Of a DNA stretch of 64,000 nucleotides, positions 24,297 to 33,179 are shown piece by piece. Source of the stretch: Chelatococcus sambhunathii (lineage in GTDB: Bacteria; Pseudomonadota; Alphaproteobacteria; Rhizobiales; Methylopilaceae); the NCBI GenBank assembly GCA_031316315.1, contig JADBEO010000013.1:1-64000 (forward strand). Direction: 5' to 3'. The notes beneath the pieces were generated by a model. The model was given only the letters and a program-made list of their open reading frames with translations. It was not told the DNA's origin and did not search any database. Positions within the stretch are counted from its first letter, which is position 1. Each line of letters starts with the position of its first letter. Made by a program: the position numbers and the translations under genes.

Positions 24297-24702
24297 GTCG
24301 CACTCGCCATTTTCACGGCGCCAGGACGACCGGACCGAAAATGCCACGATTGAATTGAAGCCGCCTCGGCGCACGTCCGCCGAGCCTCGAAGTGAGTCGC
24401 GCGGTAAGGCTATAGCACCGGCGCAGGCGGATTTCGCGGGAAAGCGAATTCCGAGGTGCGGCGGGCCGAGCTCGGCGGACCCCGCCGCGCGGGGCCTCGC
24501 TCAAATCGGACGGACGTTGTCCGGCGTGATGTCGGAGAGCCGCGAGCGGCAATACTTCCGCCTCAGGCTGGAAAGATCGACTTGCGGATGAGCTCAGCCG
24601 AGGACGCGAGGATTTCGCCTCAGGCACCAAGTGCGTTCAGCCCGGCTCGCTCTGATGGGCTGGAGACCTGCGCCGTTCGGCGGAGCGAGAGGAAGGCCCC
24701 TC
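24297..24702. other. Intergenic region upstream of desaturase
   Basis: The 406 bases contain only out-of-frame open stretches with no recognisable protein. They separate the desaturase start from the end of the PIG-L gene, both on the minus strand, so the desaturase promoter is expected here. No clear hairpin, operator or small gene was identified. Confidence 0.4.
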
Positions 24703-26475
24703 TCAGCGGTTGCTTTTCCAGACCTGCCCTTTTCTGCTGCGGCACGTCCAGATCTCGGCGTTGTCTATGACGTCGGCGTTCACGATCGTCAGACACCTCT
24801 CGACTCCGTCCTGCCGGTTGAGAAGTCTCCGCTTGACGTACTGCCATGTCTGCGACGGCGAAGCGTTCATCGGATCCTTGTGATCGCACGGGCGCATGAT
24901 GGGATACTCCCCGTCTGGAGCCGCCCGCGTTCGCGTGTCGACGCACTTGCCGTCGTAGGCTCGCATCTGGCCGCCCGGTGGAAGCCGCCATTCGGGGTCG
25001 ACGTTGTTTTTTCCTCGAGACGTAACGACCGGCCTGTCGACTGTATAATCGCCCTTGTAGGCGGCGATGTGGAAGAAATCGGCGAACTCCACGAAAAATA
25101 TTCTTACAGGCGCGATAGGAGTCGCCGGGACCCCGTACCCCCAAAGCTGATATTCGGTGTACTTGCAATTTCCGGCCGCTATTGGTGCGCCGTTCTCCCC
25201 CTCCCTGGTCATCTCCAGGCATTTGCCGCTGGCGTTCACGAACTCGCCCGTGGCCATCATGCGCCACGACTGTCCGCGCGAGCCATCGCATCTCGCGAGA
25301 TCGACCTTGGCGCCATCCTTGGGCGGGTAGCTCTGCGTGCGGGCGCAGAGCCGCTTGTTCCCCTCCGGACGGATCGTTCCGGCCTCGTAGCTGTAGATCC
25401 ACCTCTGGCTCCGGCCGCCCCGGCATGGTTCGGTCCGCAACAGCGATCCGGCGGCGGCGTCCTTCGAGCCGAGGCCGACGCACTTGTCGGCGTCATCGCC
25501 CGCCGCGCGCACCCGGAGCGCGGTCGCGCCGACTGGGGGCGTCGACTGATCGAGCCTGTACTGGCGTCGAAGCCAGCGGGGGTAGCCCCGGAACGTCCTT
25601 ACGTTTTCGAAGTACGAACTGCAGTCCCTGTTGGCGCAAACCCGATCGTCGACGGCGGCGTAGGCTGCGAAAGAGGCGAGCGTCGCCTGAAGCGCGGCTC
25701 CGGAGACGTTCTGCTCGTAGTCCGCGGTGTCTTCGCCGCGATAGCCGACCAGAAAACCATCGACGTCCAGATCGTTTCGCTGCGCGTAGATTTTGGCCGC
25801 GCCCGCAGCCAGCCGGGCGCCGGCGATGTGGTCGGCGTGGTCGTCCGAGGCGCTGGCCGCGGCCTCATAATTCTGAACGCGCAGCTTGTCCGGGTGAAAC
25901 TGCTCCATGAGCCCGAGCAGCGTGTCGGCAAGTTCGCTCTGGGTGTAGCTCGCGGCGCCCGCGAGGCCGTCCGCGGCGGCTTCCGGAACCGTCGAGATCG
26001 TCGCGATCTCGCCGGAAGCGAGCCTCGCCAGGCTCTCGCCTCCGTTGCGCCCGAAGCCCGAGCCATTTGGCTTACCCTCCGGCAAGCGCATGAAGACCAT
26101 GTCAATCTGAGGCGCTCCGGCGAGCGATCTGTGCGCGAGCGTGCGGCCCTGCACTTGAAGCGAGCCGTCCGCCGTCGGCGCGTCAGCCACTCCGGCCATG
26201 ACTTCGTGCGCGCGCTTCGCGGCGTCTTCGCGCGGAGCCCAGCGGGCGCGTGGTTCTCCGCCGTCGCCGGCCGTCACGTAGACGACGCGCACGCACCGGC
26301 CAGCGGTGATGTCGGCAGCCTGATCGGGATTCAGGAAAGTGACATCGTCGTCCTGATGGGCGACGATGATCATGGTTGATCCGGAGGCGCAGTCGGCCGC
26401 CTTTGATGGCGAGGCCCCGGTCAACACGCCAAGAGCGGCGACAAGTGCGGACGCGACGAGAACGCTTGAGCGCAT
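24703..26475 (-). CDS. Secreted PIG-L-family deacetylase with ricin-type lectin repeats
   Basis: A 590-residue exported protein. The signal peptide is MRSSVLVASALVAALGVLTG...A; the PIG-L/LmbE zinc-deacetylase domain follows with IIVAHQDDDVTF (AHPDDE-type motif, Gln for Pro and Asp for Glu) and DDHADH near residue 225. The C-terminal half has QxW motifs of beta-trefoil lectins (QRW, QSW, QLW, QTW, QVW) and CV/CL cysteine pairs, suggesting two ricin-like domains. It probably removes acetyl groups from N-acetyl sugars in envelope or extracellular glycans. ATG 26475 begins the signal peptide. No operon partner is obvious. Confidence 0.83.
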   Translation of the reverse strand: MRSSVLVASALVAALGVLTGASPSKAADCASGSTMIIVAHQDDDVTFLNPDQAADITAGRCVRVVYVTAGDGGEPRARWAPREDAAKRAHEVMAGVADAPTADGSLQVQGRTLAHRSLAGAPQIDMVFMRLPEGKPNGSGFGRNGGESLARLASGEIATISTVPEAAADGLAGAASYTQSELADTLLGLMEQFHPDKLRVQNYEAAASASDDHADHIAGARLAAGAAKIYAQRNDLDVDGFLVGYRGEDTADYEQNVSGAALQATLASFAAYAAVDDRVCANRDCSSYFENVRTFRGYPRWLRRQYRLDQSTPPVGATALRVRAAGDDADKCVGLGSKDAAAGSLLRTEPCRGGRSQRWIYSYEAGTIRPEGNKRLCARTQSYPPKDGAKVDLARCDGSRGQSWRMMATGEFVNASGKCLEMTREGENGAPIAAGNCKYTEYQLWGYGVPATPIAPVRIFFVEFADFFHIAAYKGDYTVDRPVVTSRGKNNVDPEWRLPPGGQMRAYDGKCVDTRTRAAPDGEYPIMRPCDHKDPMNASPSQTWQYVKRRLLNRQDGVERCLTIVNADVIDNAEIWTCRSRKGQVWKSNR

Positions 26476-26645
26476 GGAAGGGATCCCGCAACCAGGGGTC
26501 GGCCGGTTCAGGGATAGCTCATGGCGTGGTCGCAAGCCAGCGACTGCGTATTATTTACCGGTCGTCCACCGGAAGGACGGCCGCCCCTCGTCACTATGGC
26601 GCCCGCCGGCTCAGCGTGAGGCGGCCGCGGGCTTTCGTGCGCCGT

Positions 26646-28367
26646 TTAGGCTGGCACGAGCTCAAACCTGTCCACGTCCACCAGGCCGAAATCCGTCACC
26701 TTGAGGTGCGGGATCACGGAGAGCGGCAGGAAGGCGGCCTGCAGGAAGGGTTCGGACAGCATACAGCCGAGCGCCTTCGCCGCGGCGCGCAAGGTCAGGA
26801 GCTTTTCGCGCACCGCTTCGTACGGCTCGAGGCTCATGAGGCCGGCGAGCGGCAGAGCGAGCTCGGCGCGGACCTCGCCGCCCGACGTCACCACAAAACC
26901 GCCGCCGAGCGCGATAACGCGGTTCACCGCCGCCGCCATGTCATCGGCCGATACGCCGACGACGCAGATGTTGTGGCTGTCATGGCCGACCGAGGAGGCG
27001 ATGGCGCCTTCGCGGAGGCCGAAGCCGCGCACGAAGCCGCGGCCGATGTTGCGGTTCACGCCGTGCCGGGCGACCACCGCGACGGCGAGCGCGTCCTGAT
27101 CCGTGTCCGAGGCGACGACGCCGTCCTCGGCGGTGAGGTCGACCTCCAGCCGCTCGGTGACGATCTTTCCGGGCACGACGCCGATCACCGGCCTCGGGCC
27201 GCCCCGCCCCTTCGTCGCAAGGTCGTCGGCCGTCACGGGCTCGGCCTTCATGCTGTCGAGGCCGACCGGCGGCGTCTCGACGCGGCCCGCGAACAGCTCG
27301 GGCGTGACGAGGCGCCCGCCGGCGATCACCTGCTCGACGCGGCAGGTCTCGTAATCCGACAGCAGCACGAGGTCGGCGCGCTTGCCCGGCGCGACGAGGC
27401 CGCGGTCGCGCAGCCCGAAAGCGTTCGCGCCGCCGTATGAGGCGACCCGGTAGACATGCGCCGGGGCGACCCCTTGCGCGATCGTCCAGCGGATCATGTG
27501 GTCGATGTGGCCCTCCTCCGCGATCTCGACCGGGTTGCGGTCGTCGGTGCAGAAGCCGAGGAAGGCGGAGGTTTCCGGCGTGATCAGCGGCCAGAGCGCA
27601 TGCAGATCCTTGGCGATCGAGCTCTCGCGGATCAGCACGCTCATGCCCTTGCGGAGCTTTTCGAAGGCCTCGTCGTAATTGTTGGCTTCGTGGTCTGTGC
27701 GGATGCCGGCGGAGAGGTAGCCGTTGAGGTCCTTGCCCATGACGAGGGGCGCGTGGCCGTCGATGTGGCCGGTCTGGAAGGCGGCGAGCTTGGCGAGGCA
27801 GGAGGGCTCCGCCGACAGCACGCCCGGAAAATTCATGAACTCGGCGAGGCCGATCACCTTCGGATGGCCATGGTACGGCAGAAGGTCAGCCACTTCGAGC
27901 CGCGCGCCCGAGGTTTCCAGGGGGGACGCGGGAACGCAGGAGGACAGGTTGACACGGATGTCCATCACGCTGGCCATCGCCGAAGCGAGCGCATAGTCGA
28001 AGGCGGCGACGCCGAGCACGTTCGCGATCTCGTGCGGGTCCCAGACCGCGGTGGTGACCCCATGCGGCAGCACGCAGCGTTCGAATTCGAACGGAGTCAG
28101 CAGCGAGGATTCGATGTGGAGGTGGCTGTCCACGAATCCGGGGACGACCGTGAGGCCGCGCCCGTCGATCGTCTCGGCGCCCTCGTAGGTTCCGAAAGTC
28201 CCGACGATCGTGTCGCCTGAAATCGCGACGTCGCTCTCGAACAAGGTCGCGGTGACGACGTCGAGGACGCGTGCGTTTTTGATAACGATATCAGCCGGTT
28301 CGAGCCCCCTGCCCTGCCGGATCCGGCGGGCGATGGCGGCTTCCGCGCCGTGGGTGTCGTGGGCCAT
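26646..28367 (-). CDS. ade: Adenine deaminase
   Basis: Ade converts adenine to hypoxanthine and ammonia in purine salvage. The 573-residue protein has the amidohydrolase order: VVPGFVDSHLHIESSLLTP (metal HxH), PHGVTTAVWDPHEIANVLG, DGHAPLV, FCTDDRNPVEIAEEGHID, then NAFGLRDRGLVAPGKRADLVLL and the C-terminal VASSVGHDSHNICVVG domain typical of Ade proteins. Single gene, normal length. Confidence 0.93.
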   Translation of the reverse strand: MAHDTHGAEAAIARRIRQGRGLEPADIVIKNARVLDVVTATLFESDVAISGDTIVGTFGTYEGAETIDGRGLTVVPGFVDSHLHIESSLLTPFEFERCVLPHGVTTAVWDPHEIANVLGVAAFDYALASAMASVMDIRVNLSSCVPASPLETSGARLEVADLLPYHGHPKVIGLAEFMNFPGVLSAEPSCLAKLAAFQTGHIDGHAPLVMGKDLNGYLSAGIRTDHEANNYDEAFEKLRKGMSVLIRESSIAKDLHALWPLITPETSAFLGFCTDDRNPVEIAEEGHIDHMIRWTIAQGVAPAHVYRVASYGGANAFGLRDRGLVAPGKRADLVLLSDYETCRVEQVIAGGRLVTPELFAGRVETPPVGLDSMKAEPVTADDLATKGRGGPRPVIGVVPGKIVTERLEVDLTAEDGVVASDTDQDALAVAVVARHGVNRNIGRGFVRGFGLREGAIASSVGHDSHNICVVGVSADDMAAAVNRVIALGGGFVVTSGGEVRAELALPLAGLMSLEPYEAVREKLLTLRAAAKALGCMLSEPFLQAAFLPLSVIPHLKVTDFGLVDVDRFELVPA

Positions 28368-28445
28368 GAAGCTCGCTCCGCTCGATGTCGCGCCGCGATC
28401 ATGGGCGCCGCCGGAGCGGGGTCAAGGCGCACGGCGCTGAACGCG

Positions 28446-28479
28446 AAGACGCCGGCCCGGATGACCGGACCGGCGTCTT
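28446..28479 (-). terminator. Intrinsic-terminator-like hairpin after Gly-rich gene
   Basis: Arms AAGACGCCGG (28446-28455) and CCGGCGTCTT (28470-28479) extend inward with CCGG/CCGG around ATGA. The hairpin lies 24 bp past the minus-strand Gly-rich gene and before the adenine deaminase gene. On the minus strand the tail is CGCG, without a U-tract; on the plus strand it is TTTCT. Confidence 0.5.
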
Positions 28480-28503
28480 TCTGAAGCTCATCGGCTGAGC
28501 GGC

Positions 28504-28845
28504 TCAGTAGCCCCCGCCGTACACGATCACCGGACGCGGGCGATAGACCGGGTAAGGACGGTAGACCGGGCGCGGACGATAGCTCCCGCAGCCGTAGTAG
28601 CTGGTGCAGTGCCCGCCGACCCAGTGGCCGCCCGGACGCCCGCCATATCCCGGCCGGCCCCCGCCGTATCCGCCGTGGCCGCCGCCGTAGCCGCCGCCGC
28701 TGTTCCCGCCGGAGCTCGCTCCGGGCGTCCCGCCGTAGCCGCCGCCCCACTCGGCCGAAGCCGGAGAAGCGGTGAAGGCGGTGGCCGCGACCATCGCGGT
28801 GAAGGCGAACGCAACGAAGCCGAACTTCTTGGAAGTGTTGGTCAT
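28504..28845 (-). CDS. Secreted glycine/tyrosine/proline-rich small protein
   Basis: A 113-residue protein with a signal peptide (about residues 1-31, ending SPASAEW) followed by GGGYGG and GGGHGGYGGGRPGYGG repeats and a PRPVYRPYPVYRPRPV tail, with two cysteines. ATG 28845 has AGGGGA upstream, so a 39-codon extension is rejected. Low-complexity Gly-rich exported proteins are common in Hyphomicrobiales; function unknown, perhaps surface-associated. Confidence 0.7.
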   Translation of the reverse strand: MTNTSKKFGFVAFAFTAMVAATAFTASPASAEWGGGYGGTPGASSGGNSGGGYGGGHGGYGGGRPGYGGRPGGHWVGGHCTSYYGCGSYRPRPVYRPYPVYRPRPVIVYGGGY

Positions 28846-28933
28846 GTCAGTCCCCTGTCTGTCTGGCCGAACGCTCCATTGCGTTCCTGGCCATGGGTCG
28901 GGGCCGGCAAGAGAAAGGTTCACGGCTGAGGAA

Positions 28934-30118
28934 TTATTTTTCGCGGATCCGCGACCGGCCATTGTCGAGGAAGCGGGAGAGCCGCCGCAGCGCCTCGTCG
29001 AGCGTCGCGTCGTCCTTGGCGAAGCAGAAGCGGACGACGGTCTTCACCGGGTCTTCGGCGTAAAAGGCCGACACCGGGATCGCCGCGAGGCCGCCCTCGC
29101 CGACGAGCGCCTCGCAGAGGGCGACGTCGTCGTCGACGCCGATCGGGGCGAGGTCTGCGTTGACGAAATAGGTCCCGCCGGAGGCGAGCGGCTCCAGGCC
29201 GGCCGATCGCAGTCCGGCGGAGAACCGGTCGCGTTTCGCTTGCAGCGAAGCGCGCATGCCGCGGATCCAGTCGTCCTGCGTGTCGAGACCGTAGGCGACG
29301 GCCGTCTGAAGACTGGGCGGCGTCGTGAAGGTCAGGAACTGGTGCGCCTTCGCGACCACGGTCAGCAGCTCCGGCCGCGCGCAGACGAGGCCGACCTTCC
29401 AGCCGGTCATCGAGAAGATCTTGCCGGCGGAACCGATCTTGATCGTCCGGTCCGCGAGGCTCTGGACGGAAAGCGCGGAGATATGCGCGCGCCCATCGAA
29501 GATCACGTGCTCCCAGACCTCGTCCGCCACCACGATGGCGTCGGAGCCGGCGAGCGCGCGGGCGAGCGTCTCCAGATCTTCGCGCGCAAAGACCGCGCCT
29601 GTCGGATTGAGGGGATTGTTGAACAGGACGGCCTTCGTCTTGGGCCCGACCGCGGCGCGGATAGCTTGCTCGTCGAGCCGCCAGTCCGGCGGCGTGAGCT
29701 TGACGAACCTGGGCGTCGCTCCCGCGCGCAGGACGAGCGGGAGGTAGGCGTCGTAGATCGGTTCGAACATCACGACCTCGTCGCCGGGCTCGACCAGCGC
29801 GAAGATCGACGCGGCGATGGCTTCGGTCGCGCCGGAGGTGACCATGACCTCGCGCTCGGGATCGAGCGAGACGCCCTGCCAGCGTGCGTAATGCCGGCTC
29901 GCCGCGGCCCGCAACTCGGGAAGCCCCATCATCGGCGGGTACTGGTTCCAGCCGTCGAGGACGGCTTCCGCAGCCTTGCGCCGCACGGGTTCGGGACCGG
30001 CGTCGTCGGGAAAACCCTGACCAAGATTTAGAGCATGATGGGCGCGGGCGAGCTGGGACATCCGCTCGAAGACGGTGACCGGAAGGCAGGCGTAGACGGG
30101 ATTGAGCCGGAGATTCAT
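28934..30118 (-). CDS. Class I/II PLP-dependent aminotransferase
   Basis: A 394-residue fold-type I aminotransferase. Visible marks are NLGQGFPDD, MVTSGATEAIAASIFAL, the NNPLNPTGAVF segment with the PLP-contacting Asn, VVADEVWEHVIFDGRAH with Asp and Tyr-like positions, and IGSAGKIFSMTGWKVGL with the Schiff-base Lys. The C-terminal VRFCFAKDDATLDEAL carries the substrate-carboxylate Arg. It resembles aromatic/methionine or kynurenine-type enzymes; substrate not assignable. Single gene. Confidence 0.88.
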   Translation of the reverse strand: MNLRLNPVYACLPVTVFERMSQLARAHHALNLGQGFPDDAGPEPVRRKAAEAVLDGWNQYPPMMGLPELRAAASRHYARWQGVSLDPEREVMVTSGATEAIAASIFALVEPGDEVVMFEPIYDAYLPLVLRAGATPRFVKLTPPDWRLDEQAIRAAVGPKTKAVLFNNPLNPTGAVFAREDLETLARALAGSDAIVVADEVWEHVIFDGRAHISALSVQSLADRTIKIGSAGKIFSMTGWKVGLVCARPELLTVVAKAHQFLTFTTPPSLQTAVAYGLDTQDDWIRGMRASLQAKRDRFSAGLRSAGLEPLASGGTYFVNADLAPIGVDDDVALCEALVGEGGLAAIPVSAFYAEDPVKTVVRFCFAKDDATLDEALRRLSRFLDNGRSRIREK

Positions 30119-30518
30119 ACCGTTCTTTATTTAGAACAGTCCGATCTGTTTTCGCGCCGGCGAAGGCGGGCGCCGCACCCGCGAATGAGACGCCTTCGGC
30201 TGATTCCAGCCGTGTCTTCGGCTTATTATGCTTGGAAACCTCTTATGGATGAAGGAGAGGCAAAACGGTTGACTTGTTCGCTAGATCGAACGATAAGGAG
30301 GTGGGTGGCCGCATCGATACTTGGCCGATCCGCACACTTGATCGTCCGAGCGTCGTTCTGGCGTCCGGAATGCATACCCGGCAGACGTCACGACATGGCG
30401 AACGTATCGAAACGCATGGGCTGTTGAGCCCTCAGGGATCGGACCTCCCCCCGGAGCAAGGTCCCCTGTTTCGTATCGTTCGCAGGGTCCGCAAGGACCG
30501 AGCTCCGGAGCTTCATTG
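30119..30518. promoter_or_regulatory. Divergent promoter region, aminotransferase and ABC ATPase
   Basis: A 400-base, relatively AT-rich region. It holds short inverted repeats (GTTCT/AGAAC at about 30122-30137, GTTCG/CGAAC near 30278-30293) and a TTGACT at 30270 that could be a -35 element for the plus-strand gene. An open stretch of about 80 codons just before the ATPase start has no coding character and is not called. GGAG at 30507 is the ATPase Shine-Dalgarno. Confidence 0.35.
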
Positions 30519-31592
30519 ATGACCATGTCCCTGCGCCTCGCGCGCGCCTCCGAGTCCACAGAACCGCTGCTTCGCATTCGCGACGCGCGCAAGTCTTACG
30601 CGCTTCGCGACGGATCGGAGCGTCTCGCCCTCGACGGCGTCTCGATCGAGATCGCGCAAGGCGAAATCCTCGCGGTGGTGGGGTCGGCCGGCTCCGGCAA
30701 GTCCACCCTGGGACTGCTGGCCGCGGGGCTGGAGCCGCCGTGCTCCGGCCACGTGACGCTGGATGGCCATGACTACGAGACCGCCGGAGCGAAGGCGCGC
30801 AGGGGCGTCGCCACGCTCGGCGCTGACCCGGACCTGCCGCCGGGCAAGACCGTCCGCGAAATTCTGGCCGAGAGGCACGATCCGGCCGGGCTCGACGACG
30901 ATCGGACCAGCGCCGCGATCGACGGCCTGATCGATCTGCTCGACCTGACGGAAGACGCCGACCGGCTCGCGGACGAGTTGTCCGATGGCGAGCGTCGTCG
31001 GGCCGCGCTCGGCCGGGCGCTGGCCGGCGATCCCCGCCTGCTGGTCCTGGACGAGGCGACCTCCGCGCTCGATCCGGAGATCGCCGCGACCTTCCTCGCC
31101 GCGCTCGACCGCATCACGCGCGAGACTGGCCTGTCGGCGCTGCTGATCACCCACGACATGACCGCCGTCACCGCTCTCGCGCGGCGTGTGGTCGTGCTGG
31201 ATCGCGGCCGGATCGTCGAGGAAGGCCCGACGGCCCGCGTCTTCGCCCGCCCCGCGCACCCCGTGAGCCGGCGCTTCGCCGCCGCCGCGACCGGCGCGAC
31301 CGTGCCGCCCTTCCTTGCCGAAAAGCTTGCGGAGACGCCCTCCGCCGGCGGCAAGGCGCTCATCCGTCTCGCGTTCGAGGGCGCGGCCGCGACGCGGCCG
31401 GTGCTCACCTCGGTCGCACGCGATCTCGGCTTCGATTTCGGCATTCTAGCCGGTTCGCTCGGAGCGGCCGGCGGAGAGCCCTATGGCGTGCTGATCGTCG
31501 CGGCGCCTGCCGACGAGCCGTATTTCACGGCGTCGATCGAACGCCTGGAGGACGCCGAACTCGGCGTCGAGCTGCTCGGCTTCGTGGACTGA
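30519..31592 (+). CDS. Orphan MetN-like ABC ATPase with NIL domain and degenerate motifs
   Basis: A 357-residue ATP-binding protein. Walker A GSAGSGKST (residues 55-63), Walker B LLVLDEATSALDPE (174-187) and H-loop LLITHD are intact. The signature is LSDGE rather than LSGGQ, and the Q-loop position reads VATLGADPDLPP, with no Gln. The last about 80 residues look like the NIL (methionine-sensing) domain of MetN (VLTSVARDLGFDFGILAGSL...). No permease or binding-protein gene is near. It is either a relic or a regulator; transport is doubtful. ATG 30519 has GGAG eight bases upstream. Confidence 0.72.
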   Translation: MTMSLRLARASESTEPLLRIRDARKSYALRDGSERLALDGVSIEIAQGEILAVVGSAGSGKSTLGLLAAGLEPPCSGHVTLDGHDYETAGAKARRGVATLGADPDLPPGKTVREILAERHDPAGLDDDRTSAAIDGLIDLLDLTEDADRLADELSDGERRRAALGRALAGDPRLLVLDEATSALDPEIAATFLAALDRITRETGLSALLITHDMTAVTALARRVVVLDRGRIVEEGPTARVFARPAHPVSRRFAAAATGATVPPFLAEKLAETPSAGGKALIRLAFEGAAATRPVLTSVARDLGFDFGILAGSLGAAGGEPYGVLIVAAPADEPYFTASIERLEDAELGVELLGFVD

Positions 31593-31625
31593 CTCGGGCC
31601 GGCGCCGGGGGCGTCGACCGAGCCG

Positions 31626-32234
31626 TCAGTCCATCACCGCCGCCTTCATGATGCATACCATGACGGCGCGCATCGGCTCGGCGCCGGTCGCTCGGATAAC
31701 GTGCGGACGGTCGCAGCGATAGCGCAGGGTCTCGCCGGCCTTCGCCGTTTCGGTCAGGCCGCCGATCTCGACCTCGGCCTCGCCGGCGAGCAGTGACAGG
31801 CATTCGAGCGAACCGCGCTGGTGGGCGTCGGATTCGAGCGTCCCGCCGGGCTCCGCCGTCACGTCGTACCATTGCAGCCATTCGACGGTGCGGATCCAGC
31901 CGATCGCCGCGAGCCGGACTTTTCCGTCCTCGGAGATCAGGACCGGGGTGTCCGCGCGCGACAGCTTCTCGACGAAGGGCTCGTCGTCGGCCGAGGCCAG
32001 GACCCTCTCGATCGAGACGTCCAGCGCCTGACTGAGCCGCCAGATGGTCGCGAGGGTCGGATTGGTCTCGTTGCGCTCGATCTGACTGATGATCGACTTG
32101 GCGACGCCGGACTGTTCGGCGAGCTCCGACAGGGACAGGTTGTAGGCTTTGCGAAGCCGCTGGACGGTCTTGCCGAGATTGCCGGAGACGATCTGCGCGC
32201 CAGCCTCGAGGTCGGACTTCTGCCGGCCCGCCAT
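31626..32234 (-). CDS. XRE-family regulator with C-terminal cupin domain
   Basis: A 202-residue DNA-binding protein: helix-turn-helix VQRLRKAYNLSLSELAEQSGVAKSIISQIERNETNPTLATIWRLSQAL (about residues 23-71), then a cupin (SLECLSLLAGEAEVEIGG...GETLRYRCDRPHVIRATG) that may bind a small ligand. This HipB/PuuR-like build regulates amino-acid or polyamine genes in other bacteria; the target here is unknown. Starts at 32234 or 32279 are both possible; neither has a strong Shine-Dalgarno. Confidence 0.82.
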   Translation of the reverse strand: MAGRQKSDLEAGAQIVSGNLGKTVQRLRKAYNLSLSELAEQSGVAKSIISQIERNETNPTLATIWRLSQALDVSIERVLASADDEPFVEKLSRADTPVLISEDGKVRLAAIGWIRTVEWLQWYDVTAEPGGTLESDAHQRGSLECLSLLAGEAEVEIGGLTETAKAGETLRYRCDRPHVIRATGAEPMRAVMVCIMKAAVMD

Positions 32235-32290
32235 TTCACCATCGTCCGTCGTTTGAACCGCCGAACGTCCGTTCGGCATGCCGGACGACG

Positions 32291-33121
32291 CTAGTCCCCC
32301 GCGTCCCGAGGCGCAACCCTGGTCCACCAGTCGTGGAAGTGATGCACCGGGCCATTTCCCCGCCCAATGTCGAGTTGGTCGGCGGCGGCGATCGCCGACG
32401 CGACATAGGCCTTCGCGTCACAGGCCGACTGCTCCAGAGGCTTTCCGCGCGCGAGCCCGGCCGCGATCGCTGACGACAGCGTGCAGCCGGTGCCATGTGT
32501 GTTGCGGGTGCCGACACGCGGCGCGGGCAGACGTACGGTCTCGGCGTTCGAGCCAACGAGGAGGTCGACGCTCTCGGACCCGTCCCCGTGTCCTCCCTTC
32601 ATCAGCACGGCGCGCGGCCCGAGCGCGAGCAGCGCGCGGCCCTGCGCCTCCATCGCCTGCTCGGTGCGCGCCTCGGCCTCGCCCAGCAGTTCGGCGGCCT
32701 CCGGCAGATTGGGCGTCAGCACGAGGGCCAGCGGCAGCAGGCGCGCGCGGAGCGTCTCGATTGCGTCTTCCGCCAGCAACCGCGCGCCGGAGGTCGCGAT
32801 CATCACCGGATCGACGACGACGTTCTCCGCGCCGCGGCGGATCAAGGCGTCTGCGATCGCGGCGATCGATTCGGAGCGCGAGACCATGCCGATCTTCACG
32901 GCGCCCACGGCGAGGTCGTCCATTACGGCGTCGATCTGGGCCGTGATGAAGTCGGCCGGAACGTCATGGATGGCGGAGACGCCGCGCGTGTTCTGCGCAG
33001 TCAGCGCGACGAGCGCCGAGGCGCCGTAGACCCCGAGCGCCGAGAACGTTTTTAGGTCCGCCTGGATCCCGGCGCCGCCGGAGGAGTCCGAGCCGGCGAT
33101 GGTGAGGGCGATGGGCGTCAT
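32291..33121 (-). CDS. thiD: Hydroxymethylpyrimidine/phosphomethylpyrimidine kinase
   Basis: ThiD phosphorylates HMP and HMP-P in thiamine biosynthesis. The 276-residue protein has the ribokinase-type start [26 protein letters not shown], GSxALxALTAQNT, [20 protein letters not shown] (conserved NxxE) and [18 protein letters not shown], the anion hole with its catalytic Asp replaced or shifted (GTGC). ATG 33121 begins the family N terminus. No TPP riboswitch or other thi genes are next to it. Confidence 0.92.
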   Translation of the reverse strand: MTPIALTIAGSDSSGGAGIQADLKTFSALGVYGASALVALTAQNTRGVSAIHDVPADFITAQIDAVMDDLAVGAVKIGMVSRSESIAAIADALIRRGAENVVVDPVMIATSGARLLAEDAIETLRARLLPLALVLTPNLPEAAELLGEAEARTEQAMEAQGRALLALGPRAVLMKGGHGDGSESVDLLVGSNAETVRLPAPRVGTRNTHGTGCTLSSAIAAGLARGKPLEQSACDAKAYVASAIAAADQLDIGRGNGPVHHFHDWWTRVAPRDAGD

Positions 33122-33179
33122 CTGGCCGGCTCCGCGCTGACTGCGCATCCCTTAGCGGCGCGGGGGGTCCCCGCCAAGC

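Noticed and set aside
30274-30518. Possible 81-codon gene before the ABC ATPase
   Set aside because: No Shine-Dalgarno, no domain, and amino-acid composition is not protein-like; treated as promoter region.
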